Assembly: GCA_031411235.1 (NCBI GenBank)
Contig: JANOAR010000231.1
Location: 1-14,347, forward strand
Length of the DNA stretch: 14,347 bases
Reading direction: 5' to 3'
DNA from: JANOAR01 sp031411235
Lineage (GTDB): Bacteria > Verrucomicrobiota > Verrucomicrobiia > Verrucomicrobiales > Verrucomicrobiaceae
The position numbers and the translations under genes were made by a program. The notes beneath the pieces are model-generated. The model worked only from the letters and a program-made list of their open reading frames with translations. It was not told where the DNA came from and searched no databases. How positions within the stretch are numbered: position 1 is the stretch's first letter; each line of letters begins with the position of its first letter. Below, piece by piece: positions 14,318 to 14,347 of the stretch.

Positions 14318-14347
14318 ATGAAGAGCACACCCGAAGGCAATCCCCTT
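14318..14347 (+). CDS. Possible 5' end of a divergent gene, cut by the window edge
   Basis: An ATG at 14318 opens a frame (MKSTPEGNPL) that runs to the right edge without a stop. Its position, divergent from bioA with about 120 bp between the starts, is what one expects for a gene start, and AT-rich sequence (TTGAATTTAAAA) lies just upstream. Ten codons are too few to identify a product. Confidence 0.35.
   Translation, partial: MKSTPEGNPL

Noticed and set aside
1..14347. CRISPR array, tRNA, rRNA, insertion sequence or defence system
   Set aside because: No spaced repeats, cloverleaf, transposase or known defence domain was found on either strand.

Overview
The window looks like chromosomal DNA from a Verrucomicrobia-type bacterium (Prosthecobacter/Verrucomicrobium-like; Planctomycetes is the next best guess). 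It has a fairly high-GC coding style. It pairs a DUF1549/DUF1553 protein carrying a CxxCH motif with a Tat-exported DUF1501 protein, has a BatA/VWA protein near a terpenoid-cyclase-like toroid protein and a YdjY-type protein, and almost no start codon has a Shine-Dalgarno sequence. The assignment rests on family content and style, not on a search.

Layout. (1) Positions 77-2218 (+): a BatA-like membrane protein with a von Willebrand factor A domain, perhaps overlapping the end of an upstream gene. (2) Positions 5035-2225 (-): a likely three-gene unit transcribed as YdjY-like exported protein, exported alpha/alpha-toroid (prenyltransferase/squalene-oxidase repeat) protein, then PAS-AraC regulator. 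The first two overlap by ATGA. The regulator ends 6 bp from the convergent BatA gene. (3) Positions 5144-5875 (+): a two-helix membrane protein of unknown function, divergent from that unit. (4) Positions 5970-8301 (+): the housekeeping genes acpP and glmS, separated by a strong intrinsic terminator and a second terminator-like hairpin just before glmS. (5) Positions 8306-9214 (+): an unrecognised exported or anchored helical protein, starting 4 bp after glmS. (6) Positions 12729-9221 (-): a DUF1549/DUF1553 gene followed by a DUF1501 gene, a common paired set in Planctomycetes and Verrucomicrobia. (7) Positions 14198-12900 (-): bioA. (8) The first codons of a divergent plus-strand gene at the right edge.

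How the genes may work together. AcpP carries acyl chains and GlmS makes glucosamine-6-phosphate, so both supply envelope precursors; BioA supplies biotin, the cofactor of fatty-acid synthesis. The remaining genes encode exported or membrane proteins of poorly understood families, with one one-component PAS-AraC regulator that probably controls its own transcription unit. I see no CRISPR array, tRNA, rRNA, insertion sequence, phage gene or recognisable defence system. The least explained elements are the PAS-AraC/toroid/YdjY unit, a hairpin in the glmS leader, two related GGGCG-CGCCC inverted repeats (one inside a gene), and a 12-bp direct repeat spaced 21 bp apart in the bioA upstream region.
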